Assembly (NCBI GenBank): GCA_937923405.1
Contig: CALDUY010000028.1
Span: 1-64,000 of the forward strand
Length of the DNA stretch: 64,000 bases
Reading direction: 5' to 3'
Source: an uncultured Gemmataceae bacterium
GTDB taxonomy: Bacteria; Planctomycetota; Planctomycetia; Gemmatales; Gemmataceae
Below, piece by piece: positions 34,752-43,409 of the stretch. Below the pieces are notes generated by a model that did no database searches, was not told the DNA's origin, and worked only from the letters and a program-made list of their open reading frames with translations. A program made the translations under genes and the position numbers. The number at the start of each line of letters is the position of its first letter. Position 1 is the stretch's first letter.

Positions 34752-34863
34752 AGGGCACCTCCTTCACAGATGCAAAGCCAGGAAAGATCGCCTACAGCGT
34801 CCAACCGGAGAGGAACGCTGTGAGCAGTAGGTCCAAAGGCAGGCCGAGCGATCAGGGCGGGGC

Positions 34864-35778
34864 TTAGTTGTCCAAACCGATGACTTCGCCACCTTGAGGA
34901 GTCAGAGCAGCGGCCCAAGCAATCGGATTGACTGCATTGTTGACGTTCCGCACGCTGCCATCCATCATCATCGCTTGAATGCCTGACGAATGAATCGACT
35001 GCGGCAAGTAGACGTTACATTGCGTGTTGGTCGGTTGGATCTGGAACTTCGAGGCCGTACCTCGTGCTTGCCAATCGTTGAAGATGGCATGCCATTCCGG
35101 AGTGACTGTTTCATGCGCCCACAGAGTTCCCTGATCGCGGCAGCGAGCATAGGCTTCCGTCACGCCCAAGGTGTTCGTCGTACCATCGCGATAGGTGGCG
35201 CTAAGACGAGCCTGATACGAGCTTGCGCCCGAATCCCATGCCGACATCCAGCCGCCATCGGTGGGGTTATGGAAGGCATCGTGGTTGGCCACATAGTTGC
35301 TGATCACCCAACCATTGCTCCAAGTACTCGGATTGGTGTTCGTTCCGTCCGATGGACAAAGGTAAGTTTTGATGACCTTCGAAGCAATGGAGTTTGGGGC
35401 AGTGGCACCATCATCGATCGAGGGATTTCGCGGACTGTTGAGCACCGACAGTCGGGCTACGTTGTCCTGTTCGATAAACGGCAATAAATAGATCCAAATG
35501 TTGCCTCGTTCGCCTTGGGGCTGACCAGCCACTCCACCCGTTCTGGTGCCGTCATAACGGCTCAAAGGCGGGAATCGCTCGAATGAGGAGTGATAGTTAT
35601 GCAGGCCGACACCAATCTGTTTGAGGTTGTTCTGGCATTGCATGCGGGCCGCTGCTTCGCGGACCTTCTGGACAGCGGGCAACAACAAACCAATCAAGAT
35701 AGCGATGATGGCGATGACGACGAGCAGTTCGATCAGCGTGAACCCTCGCCAGCGCTTGGAGAGAACATACCGAGGCAT
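34864..35778 (-). CDS. DUF1559 domain protein (prepilin-type N-terminus)
   Basis: The 304-aa protein has the prepilin motif GFTLIELLVVIAIIAILIGL, the adjoining VREAAARMQCQNNLKQIGVGLHNYH, and a C-terminal MMDGSVRNVNNAVN in the H-x9-DG region. The middle of the protein carries conserved DUF1559 landmarks such as YLLPFIEQDN and YLCPSDGTN. ATG at 35778 is chosen because the TTG at 35793 adds nothing conserved. It interrupts the TPR series, with 152 bp to the preceding gene, and heads a DUF1559-lipoprotein pair. A TAAAGATC/GATCTTTA inverted repeat (35828-35867) lies upstream and may be regulatory. Confidence 0.92.
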   Translation of the reverse strand: MPRYVLSKRWRGFTLIELLVVIAIIAILIGLLLPAVQKVREAAARMQCQNNLKQIGVGLHNYHSSFERFPPLSRYDGTRTGGVAGQPQGERGNIWIYLLPFIEQDNVARLSVLNSPRNPSIDDGATAPNSIASKVIKTYLCPSDGTNTNPSTWSNGWVISNYVANHDAFHNPTDGGWMSAWDSGASSYQARLSATYRDGTTNTLGVTEAYARCRDQGTLWAHETVTPEWHAIFNDWQARGTASKFQIQPTNTQCNVYLPQSIHSSGIQAMMMDGSVRNVNNAVNPIAWAAALTPQGGEVIGLDN

Positions 35779-35930
35779 ACAGACCCCCAACAAGAGAAAT
35801 TAGGGAAGAGAGAAGGGCGAGTACCGATAAAGATCCAGGGACTATCGAGTTTAAGAATCGATCTTTACAAATTCTACCTTCTATCCCTCAACATAGCACC
35901 TGTCAAGTCGATAAACAAAGTCAGGCAAAA

Positions 35931-37121
35931 TTATTTTGCCAATCGATCCAGCGCCGAGCGAGCCTCGGCACAGGTCGGATCCAGCCGCAGGGCCAGTTTC
36001 AGCCAACGGATTCCCTCCTGCTGCTCTCCGTTTTTCAGCAACAACAAGCCTCCTTCGCAGCGCAAGGCGGCGTCCTCAGGCCGTTTCATCACCGCCAGGC
36101 GAATTTGATCCATCTTCTTGAGGTCGGCATCCAACTCGGCGACACGCGCGGTCCACTTTTCTGCTTCCTCGTTTTTCCCCAGGCTGAGAAGACAACGAGA
36201 CAAACTGTAGGCCATCCGCCGGTCATAGGGGCGAGCCGTCGCTGCCTTGCGAAACCACGGCTCCGCCGCCGCGGCGTTGCCACGATCCAGTTCCAGTTGG
36301 CCGCGCTCCCAGAGTATTTCGCCGTCGTTGGGCTGATCGTTCGCCAACGCGTCCAGCAGCTGCTTGGCCTCTTCCAACTGCCCCAGCCGACGGCGGCAGC
36401 GCGCTAGTCCCAACCGCACCTCGGGTCGTTCTGGATAACGCTTGTTCAACCAGTCGAACTGTTCCAGAGCGTCTTGCGGGGTGCCGGCCAGAAGCAGCGT
36501 CTCACCTAGCTTCAGCCTAGCACGTTCACTGTTCGGATGAGAGGCGACCGCTTGGCGATAGTCCTCGACGGCGTCGGCAAAGTAGAGAAATCGCTCCCAA
36601 ACAAACCCACGCGCCAAACGTGCTTGCAGATCATCCGGCCGCGCCTCCAGGTAGCGCGTCAGGCCCTGCAACGCCTGATGCAATTGGTAGGTGTCCAGGT
36701 CGTACTGAATCAGCACTTCTAGTGCTAGCAGGGCCAGTTCGTCGTCCTGCTCCGCTCGTTGCCGCAGGGCTGGAGTCGGTTCCTCACCTCGCTGGACGGC
36801 GATGAGAGCGGCTTCGAGTTCGACCGCTTCGCCCTGGTAGCCGGCCTCTCGACAACGCCGTAGGTGTTCGTAGGCATCGTAGTATTCCCGCAGCCAGCGA
36901 CAGGCACGCGCAGCCAGCAAGTGGGCGTGGGCATCGTTGGGACGTGATGCGAGATATTGCTGGAACTGCTCACGCGCTTCGCCGTAGCGACGTGCCTGTA
37001 GAGCGGCTTTCCCCGCTTGCAGAAAACGCCGCGGATATTGCCTCCAGAACCACACCGCCCCTCCGACCGCAAGCAGGAGGGCCAGCAGCAGAATCGCTGT
37101 TCGGCTCCACTGTTTACTCAC
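35931..37121 (-). CDS. Membrane-anchored TPR protein (first paralogue)
   Basis: The 396-aa protein has an N-terminal helix (AILLLALLLAVGGAVWFW) and TPR units such as ARRYGEAREQFQQYLASRP and VEDYRQAVASHPNSERARLKLGE. GTG at 37121 is well supported by AGGAG 8-10 nt upstream and lies 18 bp after the stop of the CRTAC1 gene, so the two should be co-transcribed. In planctomycetes CRTAC1 genes are often next to TPR genes; this pair fits. The C-terminal module is shared with the two other TPR proteins. Confidence 0.87.
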   Translation of the reverse strand: MSKQWSRTAILLLALLLAVGGAVWFWRQYPRRFLQAGKAALQARRYGEAREQFQQYLASRPNDAHAHLLAARACRWLREYYDAYEHLRRCREAGYQGEAVELEAALIAVQRGEEPTPALRQRAEQDDELALLALEVLIQYDLDTYQLHQALQGLTRYLEARPDDLQARLARGFVWERFLYFADAVEDYRQAVASHPNSERARLKLGETLLLAGTPQDALEQFDWLNKRYPERPEVRLGLARCRRRLGQLEEAKQLLDALANDQPNDGEILWERGQLELDRGNAAAAEPWFRKAATARPYDRRMAYSLSRCLLSLGKNEEAEKWTARVAELDADLKKMDQIRLAVMKRPEDAALRCEGGLLLLKNGEQQEGIRWLKLALRLDPTCAEARSALDRLAK

Positions 37122-37139
37122 GATCGCGCTCCTGTTAGC

Positions 37140-38948
37140 TCACTTCTTGGCGGAAATGGGTTCGGCGGATTCCTGGCCCTGCACGAGTCGATAGTAGCGA
37201 TCGGGACTCAACCCAGTGAACTGCTGCTGGCTGCCATCGGGCCAGTGGACAATAAGCCGACCCGGTTGAGCTTTGCCCAGACCGAAGTTCATACGGCGAT
37301 CGCTGGCCGAACAGTACGAGCCTCCTCCCTTGGCGAAGCGGGTTTGCCTTTGTCCGTCGGCTTCCAGCACCACACGAGCACCGACAACGCAGGCGTGCTG
37401 CTTGCCGACCAACTCCACCCCCAGCCAGTGCTGGTCCTGTCCGCCGATGCCACGCAGCACCGCAGCTGGTTCGTTCATGTTACTCAACACTAGATCCACG
37501 CGACCGTCATTGTCCAGATCCCCTGCCGCTAGCCCTCGACCCAGACGCGGCGTGTCGTAATAGGTGCCCAGTCGCGGGCTGGCATCGCGGAACTTCCCCT
37601 GATGATTCATCAGCAGAACTGGTCGCTGCTTGCGGCTAGAGTTTTTGCCCGTCGGATAGCGAATGGCATGGCCGTTGGTGACGACGAGATCCTCCCACCC
37701 GTCGAGGTCGGCGTCGACAAACGCAGTGCCCCAGCCGACGAACAGCTGACCAATCGCCGCAATCCCCGCAGCCGCGGTGCGGAAGTGGAAGAAGGCCATC
37801 CCGGGTTTGGAATCGTTGCGATACAGACCGTGCAACTCATTCTCGTAATTGGTCACCCACAGATTCGGTTTGCCAGTACGTTCGGGATCGCCGGCGTCGA
37901 GTCCCATACTTCCGTTGGGCGTGCCGCGATCATCCAAGGCTACACCGCTGATCTGGCCGCGCTCCTCGAAGCGGATCTCGCCTGGCTTGGAACGATTCAG
38001 ATAGAGAAAGTTATCGACGGTGTCGTTGGCGACGTAGATATCCGGCTTACCATCGCCATCGAGGTCGATGATGAGAACGCCCAGCCCTTTGCTGGCCGTG
38101 GGACCGCCTGACCGAAGATTTGCCTCCTTGCTGACGTCGACAAAACTGCCTTGGCCTGTATTGCGATAGACTTTGTGCGGTAACCCGTCGAAACTCTTGG
38201 GCGGACAGACATCGGGGATCTTGCCATCGTAGGAACAAGCAGGGTGCTTTTTCCATGACCAATCAACATACTGGCATATATAAATGTCTGGATACCCATC
38301 CCCGTCGAGGTCGCCGAACGCAGCGCTGGTGGACCAGAGAATGCCGCTGCCCAGTCCGGCCTGGTCGGTGACGTCGAGGAAACGCCGACCTTTCTTGGGA
38401 TCGTTGGGATCCACTGCAACGTTACGGAAGAGCGCGACTCGTCCCCAGCCGGTGACGAGCAGATCCGGCCAACCGTCACGGTCGTAATCCGCCACGGCAC
38501 AGCCATGTGTGTAGAACCACGGTTTGCCATCGGCCAGCTTGTCCAGTCCAACGGTTACGGTGACGTCCTCGAACTTACCGCCGCCCAGGTTGCGATACAG
38601 TTTGCAGGGTAACCCAACGATCTCTTTGAGATCCGGGCCGGTGTAGTCGCCACCTCCAGGCAAGAAGATGTCTAGCAGTCCGTCGCCGTCATAGTCGATG
38701 AGGCCGGCTCCACCGCCCAGCGATTCGAGGATCGCCAGATGATTTGCCGTACGTTCGCCGTTCTGATAGGTGAAGTTTACTCCCGAACGAGCGGTGATGT
38801 CCTCGAACAACGGCGGACCTAATGGTTCGGGAGCGAGACCGCCCAGATCGGGCTGTTCGAGCGGAGGTGTCGGACGAAGAAAATAAACGCTCGCGGCAAC
38901 ACCACCCAGCAGAACCAAGAAACCGAGAATGAAACTAAGAGAACGCAT
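37140..38948 (-). CDS. CRTAC1-family exported protein (VCBS/FG-GAP repeats, ASPIC)
   Basis: The 602-aa protein has an N-terminal signal or anchor (SLSFILGFLVLLGGVAASVYF). FG-GAP/VCBS-type repeats with Ca-binding loops follow (DYDGDGLLDIFLPG, DYDRDGWPDLLVTG, DLDGDGYPDIYICQ, DLDGDGKPDIYVAN, DADLDGWEDLVVTNG, DLDNDGRVDLVLSN). An ASPIC/UnbV-like domain closes the protein (VGARVVLEADGQ, IVHWPDGSQQQF). It should form a seven-bladed integrin-like propeller outside the cytoplasm. It is the first gene of the series running down to 30.4 kb. Confidence 0.92.
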   Translation of the reverse strand: MRSLSFILGFLVLLGGVAASVYFLRPTPPLEQPDLGGLAPEPLGPPLFEDITARSGVNFTYQNGERTANHLAILESLGGGAGLIDYDGDGLLDIFLPGGGDYTGPDLKEIVGLPCKLYRNLGGGKFEDVTVTVGLDKLADGKPWFYTHGCAVADYDRDGWPDLLVTGWGRVALFRNVAVDPNDPKKGRRFLDVTDQAGLGSGILWSTSAAFGDLDGDGYPDIYICQYVDWSWKKHPACSYDGKIPDVCPPKSFDGLPHKVYRNTGQGSFVDVSKEANLRSGGPTASKGLGVLIIDLDGDGKPDIYVANDTVDNFLYLNRSKPGEIRFEERGQISGVALDDRGTPNGSMGLDAGDPERTGKPNLWVTNYENELHGLYRNDSKPGMAFFHFRTAAAGIAAIGQLFVGWGTAFVDADLDGWEDLVVTNGHAIRYPTGKNSSRKQRPVLLMNHQGKFRDASPRLGTYYDTPRLGRGLAAGDLDNDGRVDLVLSNMNEPAAVLRGIGGQDQHWLGVELVGKQHACVVGARVVLEADGQRQTRFAKGGGSYCSASDRRMNFGLGKAQPGRLIVHWPDGSQQQFTGLSPDRYYRLVQGQESAEPISAKK

Positions 38949-39216
38949 GGAGAATCTCGACCGAGAAGTGCCGATCTGTAGGCCAGGCGAACGGGTACAG
39001 ACGGCAGGAGAGTTTCGGACGCGAAACGAAACGATCTATCTTTGAGACTAGGAAACAGTTGCGAGGCCTGTCAAGCGATCTGGAACCATCTTGACAAAGA
39101 GGTCTAGCCTCGCTATAGCCCCGTCCTCGCTGCAAAATCTCCACCGGATTGCCGCGTCCCTGCCCAGGGGAGCCGACCTGGCGAGGGCCACGAATCCTCG
39201 TCTCAAGGAGCGTACC

Positions 39217-40155
39217 GTGAACTGCAACGGCGCGATGATCAGTTACGCGCAGAATCGCGAAGACGTGCTGTTAGCACGAGTTTTTCGCGAGGTCGCCCAG
39301 GGATTCTACGTCGACGTCGGAGCGAACGATCCGGTCCATTGCTCGGTGACCAAGCACTTCTACGATCAAGGCTGGCACGGAATCAATCTGGAACCAGGCC
39401 GAATCTTCGAGCAACTCGCTGCTGCTCGACCGCGCGATTTGAATTTGAATCTTGCCGCCTCCGATCAGGCAGGCGTGATGACGTTCTACGAATATCTCGA
39501 AGGAGTCTATCACGGCTTGTCGAGCCTGCATCCGGAATTGCCCGGCGACGACGCGGCGCTGAGTCGGCGTATTGAACGACAAGTCGAAGTCCGCCCGTTA
39601 CGCGAGATCTTCGCCGAGTTTGCCCCACCACGAATCGACTTCATGTCCGTGGATGTCGAGCAACACGAACGGCAGGTACTGCTTGGCAACGACTGGTCGC
39701 GTTATCGGCCAAGGGTCGTTCTCGTCGAGGCGACCCAGCCGCGCAGTTCGGCTCCGGCCCATCATGGCTGGGAGCCAATCTTGCTGAATGCTGGCTACTC
39801 TTTTGTCTACTTCGACGGTCTGAATCGTTACTATTTACGCCACGAAGATGCCGCCCTGGCCGATCGATTTGCCACACCGCCAAATGTCTTCGACAACTAC
39901 GTTCTTGCCAGCACAGTCGAACTGCATCAACGCATCGCCAGCCTACTCAAAGAAATCGAACGGCTAAACCGTGAGATTCACGCCAAGAACGTCGAGTTGG
40001 CCCGAATTGACCAGGCGTATCAGCAAGTCGAACAAGCCTATCTAGGATTGATTGCCGGCACCAGTGAAGGCAGTCTCCAAACCGGTCTCTGGTTGGCCCG
40101 ACAAATGACGCGAGTATCCAACGCAGCAGCACGCCTCACCCGTCGTGCCGCTTGA
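39217..40155 (+). CDS. FkbM-family methyltransferase
   Basis: The 312-aa protein carries the FkbM methyltransferase fold: SYAQNREDVLLARVF, the SAM-binding FYVDVGANDPVHCSVTKHFY, INLEPG and DFMSVDVEQHERQVL. A C-terminal coiled coil of about 55 residues follows (IASLLKEIERLNREIHAKNV). FkbM enzymes O-methylate sugars or lipids in surface polymers or secondary metabolites. GTG at 39217 is chosen because AAGGAG lies 6 nt upstream; the frame opens at a TTG at 39091. It stands alone, so the substrate cannot be inferred. Confidence 0.88.
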   Translation: MNCNGAMISYAQNREDVLLARVFREVAQGFYVDVGANDPVHCSVTKHFYDQGWHGINLEPGRIFEQLAAARPRDLNLNLAASDQAGVMTFYEYLEGVYHGLSSLHPELPGDDAALSRRIERQVEVRPLREIFAEFAPPRIDFMSVDVEQHERQVLLGNDWSRYRPRVVLVEATQPRSSAPAHHGWEPILLNAGYSFVYFDGLNRYYLRHEDAALADRFATPPNVFDNYVLASTVELHQRIASLLKEIERLNREIHAKNVELARIDQAYQQVEQAYLGLIAGTSEGSLQTGLWLARQMTRVSNAAARLTRRAA

Positions 40156-40311
40156 GCCAGAAACTCTCTCGGCGGCTCAGCATATTGCTCATTTTGCGAT
40201 CTCTTTTTTCTGGGTTTATGGCACATTCTGTGAGGACGCGAAACTCTCACAGCCGCGCTAGTGGTTGATTGCAGCAGAATTGAGGGGTGGCTCAGAAACG
40301 ACTCCTCGGAT

Positions 40312-40417
40312 CTGAGCGGAGGGCGTCAGCCCTCCGTGCTTCGCGACAAATACGGCTTTTTCGCCGGCTAAAGCCTGCGCCTACCCCTCCCAATCGGTAG
40401 CCGCAGGCTTCAGCCGG
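40312..40417. repeat. Compound palindromic repeat block
   Basis: CGGAGGGC-GTCA-GCCCTCCG (40317-40336) matches the block at 19.36 kb with its flanks. It is followed by a 22-bp inverted repeat (40364-40385 with 40396-40417; 20 of 22 match) using the GGCTAAAGCCTGCG core of the repeats at 82-129. The rest of the 371-bp gap 40156-40526 contains a 6-bp stem-loop near 40.22 kb and no gene. Confidence 0.7.
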
Positions 40418-40526
40418 CGCTTACCGTCGCTCCTTAATTTGCCCAGCGACAATCAGTCGAGGAGCGACGAGCGGAGTAGACGGGGAGCGAAACCGCTCTC
40501 CGCTCGACCAATCAGTAGGTACAGCC

Positions 40527-41813
40527 TCAGACCGTCTTGGCGAAGCGAGCCTTAAACTGCTCTGGGGTCATGTTCACCTTGCTCGCCAGTAGAGCCAGGC
40601 GTTCCGGCTCTTGGAAGTCGCGCTCCCGCAGACGTAGCATGTAGCGTCGGGCACACTGATAGCCTTCGCCGTTGATGTTCACTCGACGAGTGGTCATCCG
40701 CTTGGTCTTCGGGTCGAGCATAGTGTCGAAGGGCAACGGTTGCAGTTTGCCTCCGACCAAGCTGATGATCGCGCCGTACTTGCTGGCCTCTTCACTGAAG
40801 AGGAAGCGAACCGCACCGTAGCCCAGGTCGCGGGTGTATTCCGCGTCGAAAGGAATGGGGTCGGCACAGCGCAGTTCGTAGCCGAGATCCTTGTCGATCA
40901 GGGTGGTGCTAAGTCCCAACTCTTTGAGTTTCTGAGTCAGGCGGTCCTTGATCATGCGACCAAACTCGATCTCACCCAGGCGGATGTGGCCGTGCGGATC
41001 GCGGGTCACTTCGCCGTAACGGCCCATTGTGCCGCTGTCGATAATCTGCTGAAGGCCCTTCTCGCCGATCGACTCCAGCAGCCCCTCGGCGAGCACGGCG
41101 ACGCCGTAGTTGGCTCCCTTGGTCAAACGAACGATGATCGCGCCGATGATAATGTCGCAAATGTCATCCAAGGTAACGTCGCGATCTTGGAATTCCTCGG
41201 GAATGATATTCAGGGTGGCGGCGGCGGCCTTGCCGATGCCCAGGGCGAGGTGGCCGGCGGCGCGGCCCATGCTGACGATCAGATACCAGCGTCCCGTGGT
41301 GCGAGCATCCTCGGCCAGATTGCGCACGATGCCGACTCCGACCTGTCGCGCTGTCTCGAAGCCGAACGTCGGCGTCGAGCCAGGCAACGGCAGATCGTTG
41401 TCGATCGTCTTGGGAACGTGGGCGACGCGAATGCGGCCCTGGGCATGCTGATAGACCTGACTGCCCGAGTAGGCCGTGTCGTCACCACCGATTGTCACCA
41501 ACATCGTGACGCCCAGCTCCTCGAACGCCTTGAGGACGTTCTTCATCAGTTCGGGCGGCTTAGTGGGATTAGTACGCGAGGTACGCAGAATCGATCCGCC
41601 ACGCAGGTTGATGCGTTTGACATGATCGATTTGCAAGTTGATGGTATGATCCGTTCTTCCTTCAACGAGCCACTTGAACCCATCGTAACAACCGACTACC
41701 TCCAGTCCTTGTTCGATGGCCTCGATAGTCACCGCGCTAATCACACCGTTAATGCCTGGAGCCGGCCCTCCGCCGACCACCAGAGCGAGCTTGCCCGCTT
41801 TCGCTTTCGACAT
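40527..41813 (-). CDS. pfp: 6-phosphofructokinase, PPi-dependent type
   Basis: The 428-aa phosphofructokinase has the catalytic PKTIDND motif (about residues 134-140), the nucleotide/phosphate loop GGGPAPGINGV and SMGRAAGHLALG. Two residues decide the phosphoryl donor: GGDD where ATP enzymes have GGDG, and Lys in PKTIDND where ATP enzymes have Gly. Both predict use of pyrophosphate, giving a reversible reaction in glycolysis. Size is larger than bacterial PfkA (about 320 aa), consistent with the PPi/ATP-PFK clade III group. ATG at 41813 is chosen because GAGG precedes it by 6 nt; the ATG at 41819 leaves no spacing. Confidence 0.9.
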   Translation of the reverse strand: MSKAKAGKLALVVGGGPAPGINGVISAVTIEAIEQGLEVVGCYDGFKWLVEGRTDHTINLQIDHVKRINLRGGSILRTSRTNPTKPPELMKNVLKAFEELGVTMLVTIGGDDTAYSGSQVYQHAQGRIRVAHVPKTIDNDLPLPGSTPTFGFETARQVGVGIVRNLAEDARTTGRWYLIVSMGRAAGHLALGIGKAAAATLNIIPEEFQDRDVTLDDICDIIIGAIIVRLTKGANYGVAVLAEGLLESIGEKGLQQIIDSGTMGRYGEVTRDPHGHIRLGEIEFGRMIKDRLTQKLKELGLSTTLIDKDLGYELRCADPIPFDAEYTRDLGYGAVRFLFSEEASKYGAIISLVGGKLQPLPFDTMLDPKTKRMTTRRVNINGEGYQCARRYMLRLRERDFQEPERLALLASKVNMTPEQFKARFAKTV

Positions 41814-41987
41814 GTTCATCCTCTAAAAAACCAGGCGGGAGATCACGCCCCACACCACGACCACGCCGCGCGGTGGACCCTCCCCTCGCACGGCGTAGTT
41901 TCGTTGTCAATGTATCGACGTGACTGGATTCGACCAACCTCGGCGTACAGTTCTAAGGATGAAATGTCGATGAAGCCGACTTTACGA

Positions 41988-42428
41988 TTATTTGACCCGT
42001 TCCAGGACGATCATCGTCGATCCGTCGCGAGGCGTCTCGAATGAATCTGGTCGGTTGGCTTCGTTGAGATAGACAATGTCGACTCGATCGGCTTCACGGC
42101 GGATAATCCCCGACCACAACAATTCGTTTTGCGATCCTCGCCAGTCCAGATGAGCCGGCTTCTGTTGATTGTGAATCTCGATGCGGTGCCTGGCGACAAC
42201 TTCCCTTTGCTCCAGCAACGACCAGGTATCGTTCTCAATGTGAATATGGGTGATCGTCCAGGGGTAATCGTTCTTCACCCCCTTACGCCAGTGGTAATGT
42301 CCTTTGACCCGCCACAGGCCCTGAAACCGAGGCAAATCAATCAGCCGACTGTCGCGCTCGGGTCGATAAGGCGGCACGGGAGCAAACGCCAGACTGCACA
42401 GCACCAGAAGCGGTACGACACGTCGCAT
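41988..42428 (-). CDS. Small exported protein, TIGR03067-like
   Basis: The 146-aa product has a signal peptide (RRVVPLLVLCSLAFAPVPPY) and a beta-rich mature domain: FQGLWRVKGHYHWRKG, ITHIHIENDTWSLLEQ, RHRIEIHNQQKPAHLDWRG and IVYLNEANRPDSFETP. The last element (the 'RPDSFETPRDG' loop before a terminal strand) resembles TIGR03067 proteins. No function is known. ATG at 42428 has AAGGAG 8 nt upstream. It probably has its own promoter; the dienelactone hydrolase gene upstream ends 72 bp away. Confidence 0.78.
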   Translation of the reverse strand: MRRVVPLLVLCSLAFAPVPPYRPERDSRLIDLPRFQGLWRVKGHYHWRKGVKNDYPWTITHIHIENDTWSLLEQREVVARHRIEIHNQQKPAHLDWRGSQNELLWSGIIRREADRVDIVYLNEANRPDSFETPRDGSTMIVLERVK

Positions 42429-42499
42429 GGGAGGAACTCCTTGTCCTGTCCGAGAGATCAACCGCATCGTACCACGCGGTGAGACAGGCAAGCAAGGAG

Positions 42500-43294
42500 T
42501 CACTTGTCGGCTTGACGAAAAGCCTTCTTGAACAGCTCGCTCATGGCCTGAAACGATTCCTTATCGACCTTCTCGTTGTAGGCCAATCCCTTGACACCGA
42601 CCTTCTCGATACCCGGAACCGTGAAGCTGTGAACAGCTCCTGGATACGACTTGAACTCGTACTTCACCTTGGCCTTATCCAGAGCAGCACGAAACTCCTG
42701 GATCGTCTTCTCGGGGATGAAGCCATCCTCAGCTCCATGACAGATCAACAAAGTAGCTTTAATAGCCTTGGCCTGCGTCTCGTTAGGCACCGGCAGGGCT
42801 GCATGAAAGGTGACGACGACATCCAGGTCCGCGCCGGAGTAGGCCAGTTGCAGCACCGTCGAGCCGCCGAAGCAGAAGCCGATCGCTCCTAGCCGTGTCC
42901 GATCAGTCAGCTCGAAGTTCTTCAGCTGATCCAGACCGGCGCGAGCGCGTCCCAGCCAGAGTTTGAGGTTACTACGCACCGTCGAGGCCATCTCGGAGGC
43001 TTTCTTAGGATGCTCAGTCACTTCGCCGTTGCCGTACATGTCACAGGCAAAAGCGACGTAGCCGAGCTTGGCCACCATCTTGGCCCGATCGCGGGCATGT
43101 TCGTTCAACCCCCACCACTCGTGGACGAGCAGCACGCCTGGACGTTTCCCCTGGATGGCATCGTCCCAGGCGACGAAGCCTTTGAGCTTGGTGCCGTCGT
43201 ACTCATACTCGATAACTTTGGTCTGAATTTCGGCACGCAGCAGCGGAGTAGCCACTACCAGCCACGCTACCAAGACACCAACAGATCGCATCAT
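42500..43294 (-). CDS. Exported dienelactone hydrolase family protein
   Basis: The 264-aa alpha/beta hydrolase shows the DLH nucleophile motif GFCFGGS, the acid in CHGAEDGFIP and the histidine in GAVHSF. LLVHEWWGLNEHARDRA is the typical oxyanion region. A signal peptide (SVGVLVAWLVVATPLLRAE) precedes it, so the enzyme acts outside the cytoplasm. Dienelactone hydrolases open lactones in chloroaromatic degradation, but exported members have mostly unknown substrates. ATG at 43294 (or 43291) follows a weak GAGA. The gene stands apart from pathway genes. Confidence 0.88.
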   Translation of the reverse strand: MMRSVGVLVAWLVVATPLLRAEIQTKVIEYEYDGTKLKGFVAWDDAIQGKRPGVLLVHEWWGLNEHARDRAKMVAKLGYVAFACDMYGNGEVTEHPKKASEMASTVRSNLKLWLGRARAGLDQLKNFELTDRTRLGAIGFCFGGSTVLQLAYSGADLDVVVTFHAALPVPNETQAKAIKATLLICHGAEDGFIPEKTIQEFRAALDKAKVKYEFKSYPGAVHSFTVPGIEKVGVKGLAYNEKVDKESFQAMSELFKKAFRQADK

Positions 43295-43409
43295 GATTGT
43301 CTCTGAGGGAAGAATGTCGGGCATGCGGATAAGATAGGAACTGAGGAAAGGGGCGCGGAGGCCGCCCTACACGAAGTAGTCACGACCTCCGCTGCGATTG
43401 GGGTACGGA

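Noticed and set aside
40740..42044. 434-aa plus-strand frame
   Set aside because: Antisense to phosphofructokinase, whose motifs are complete.
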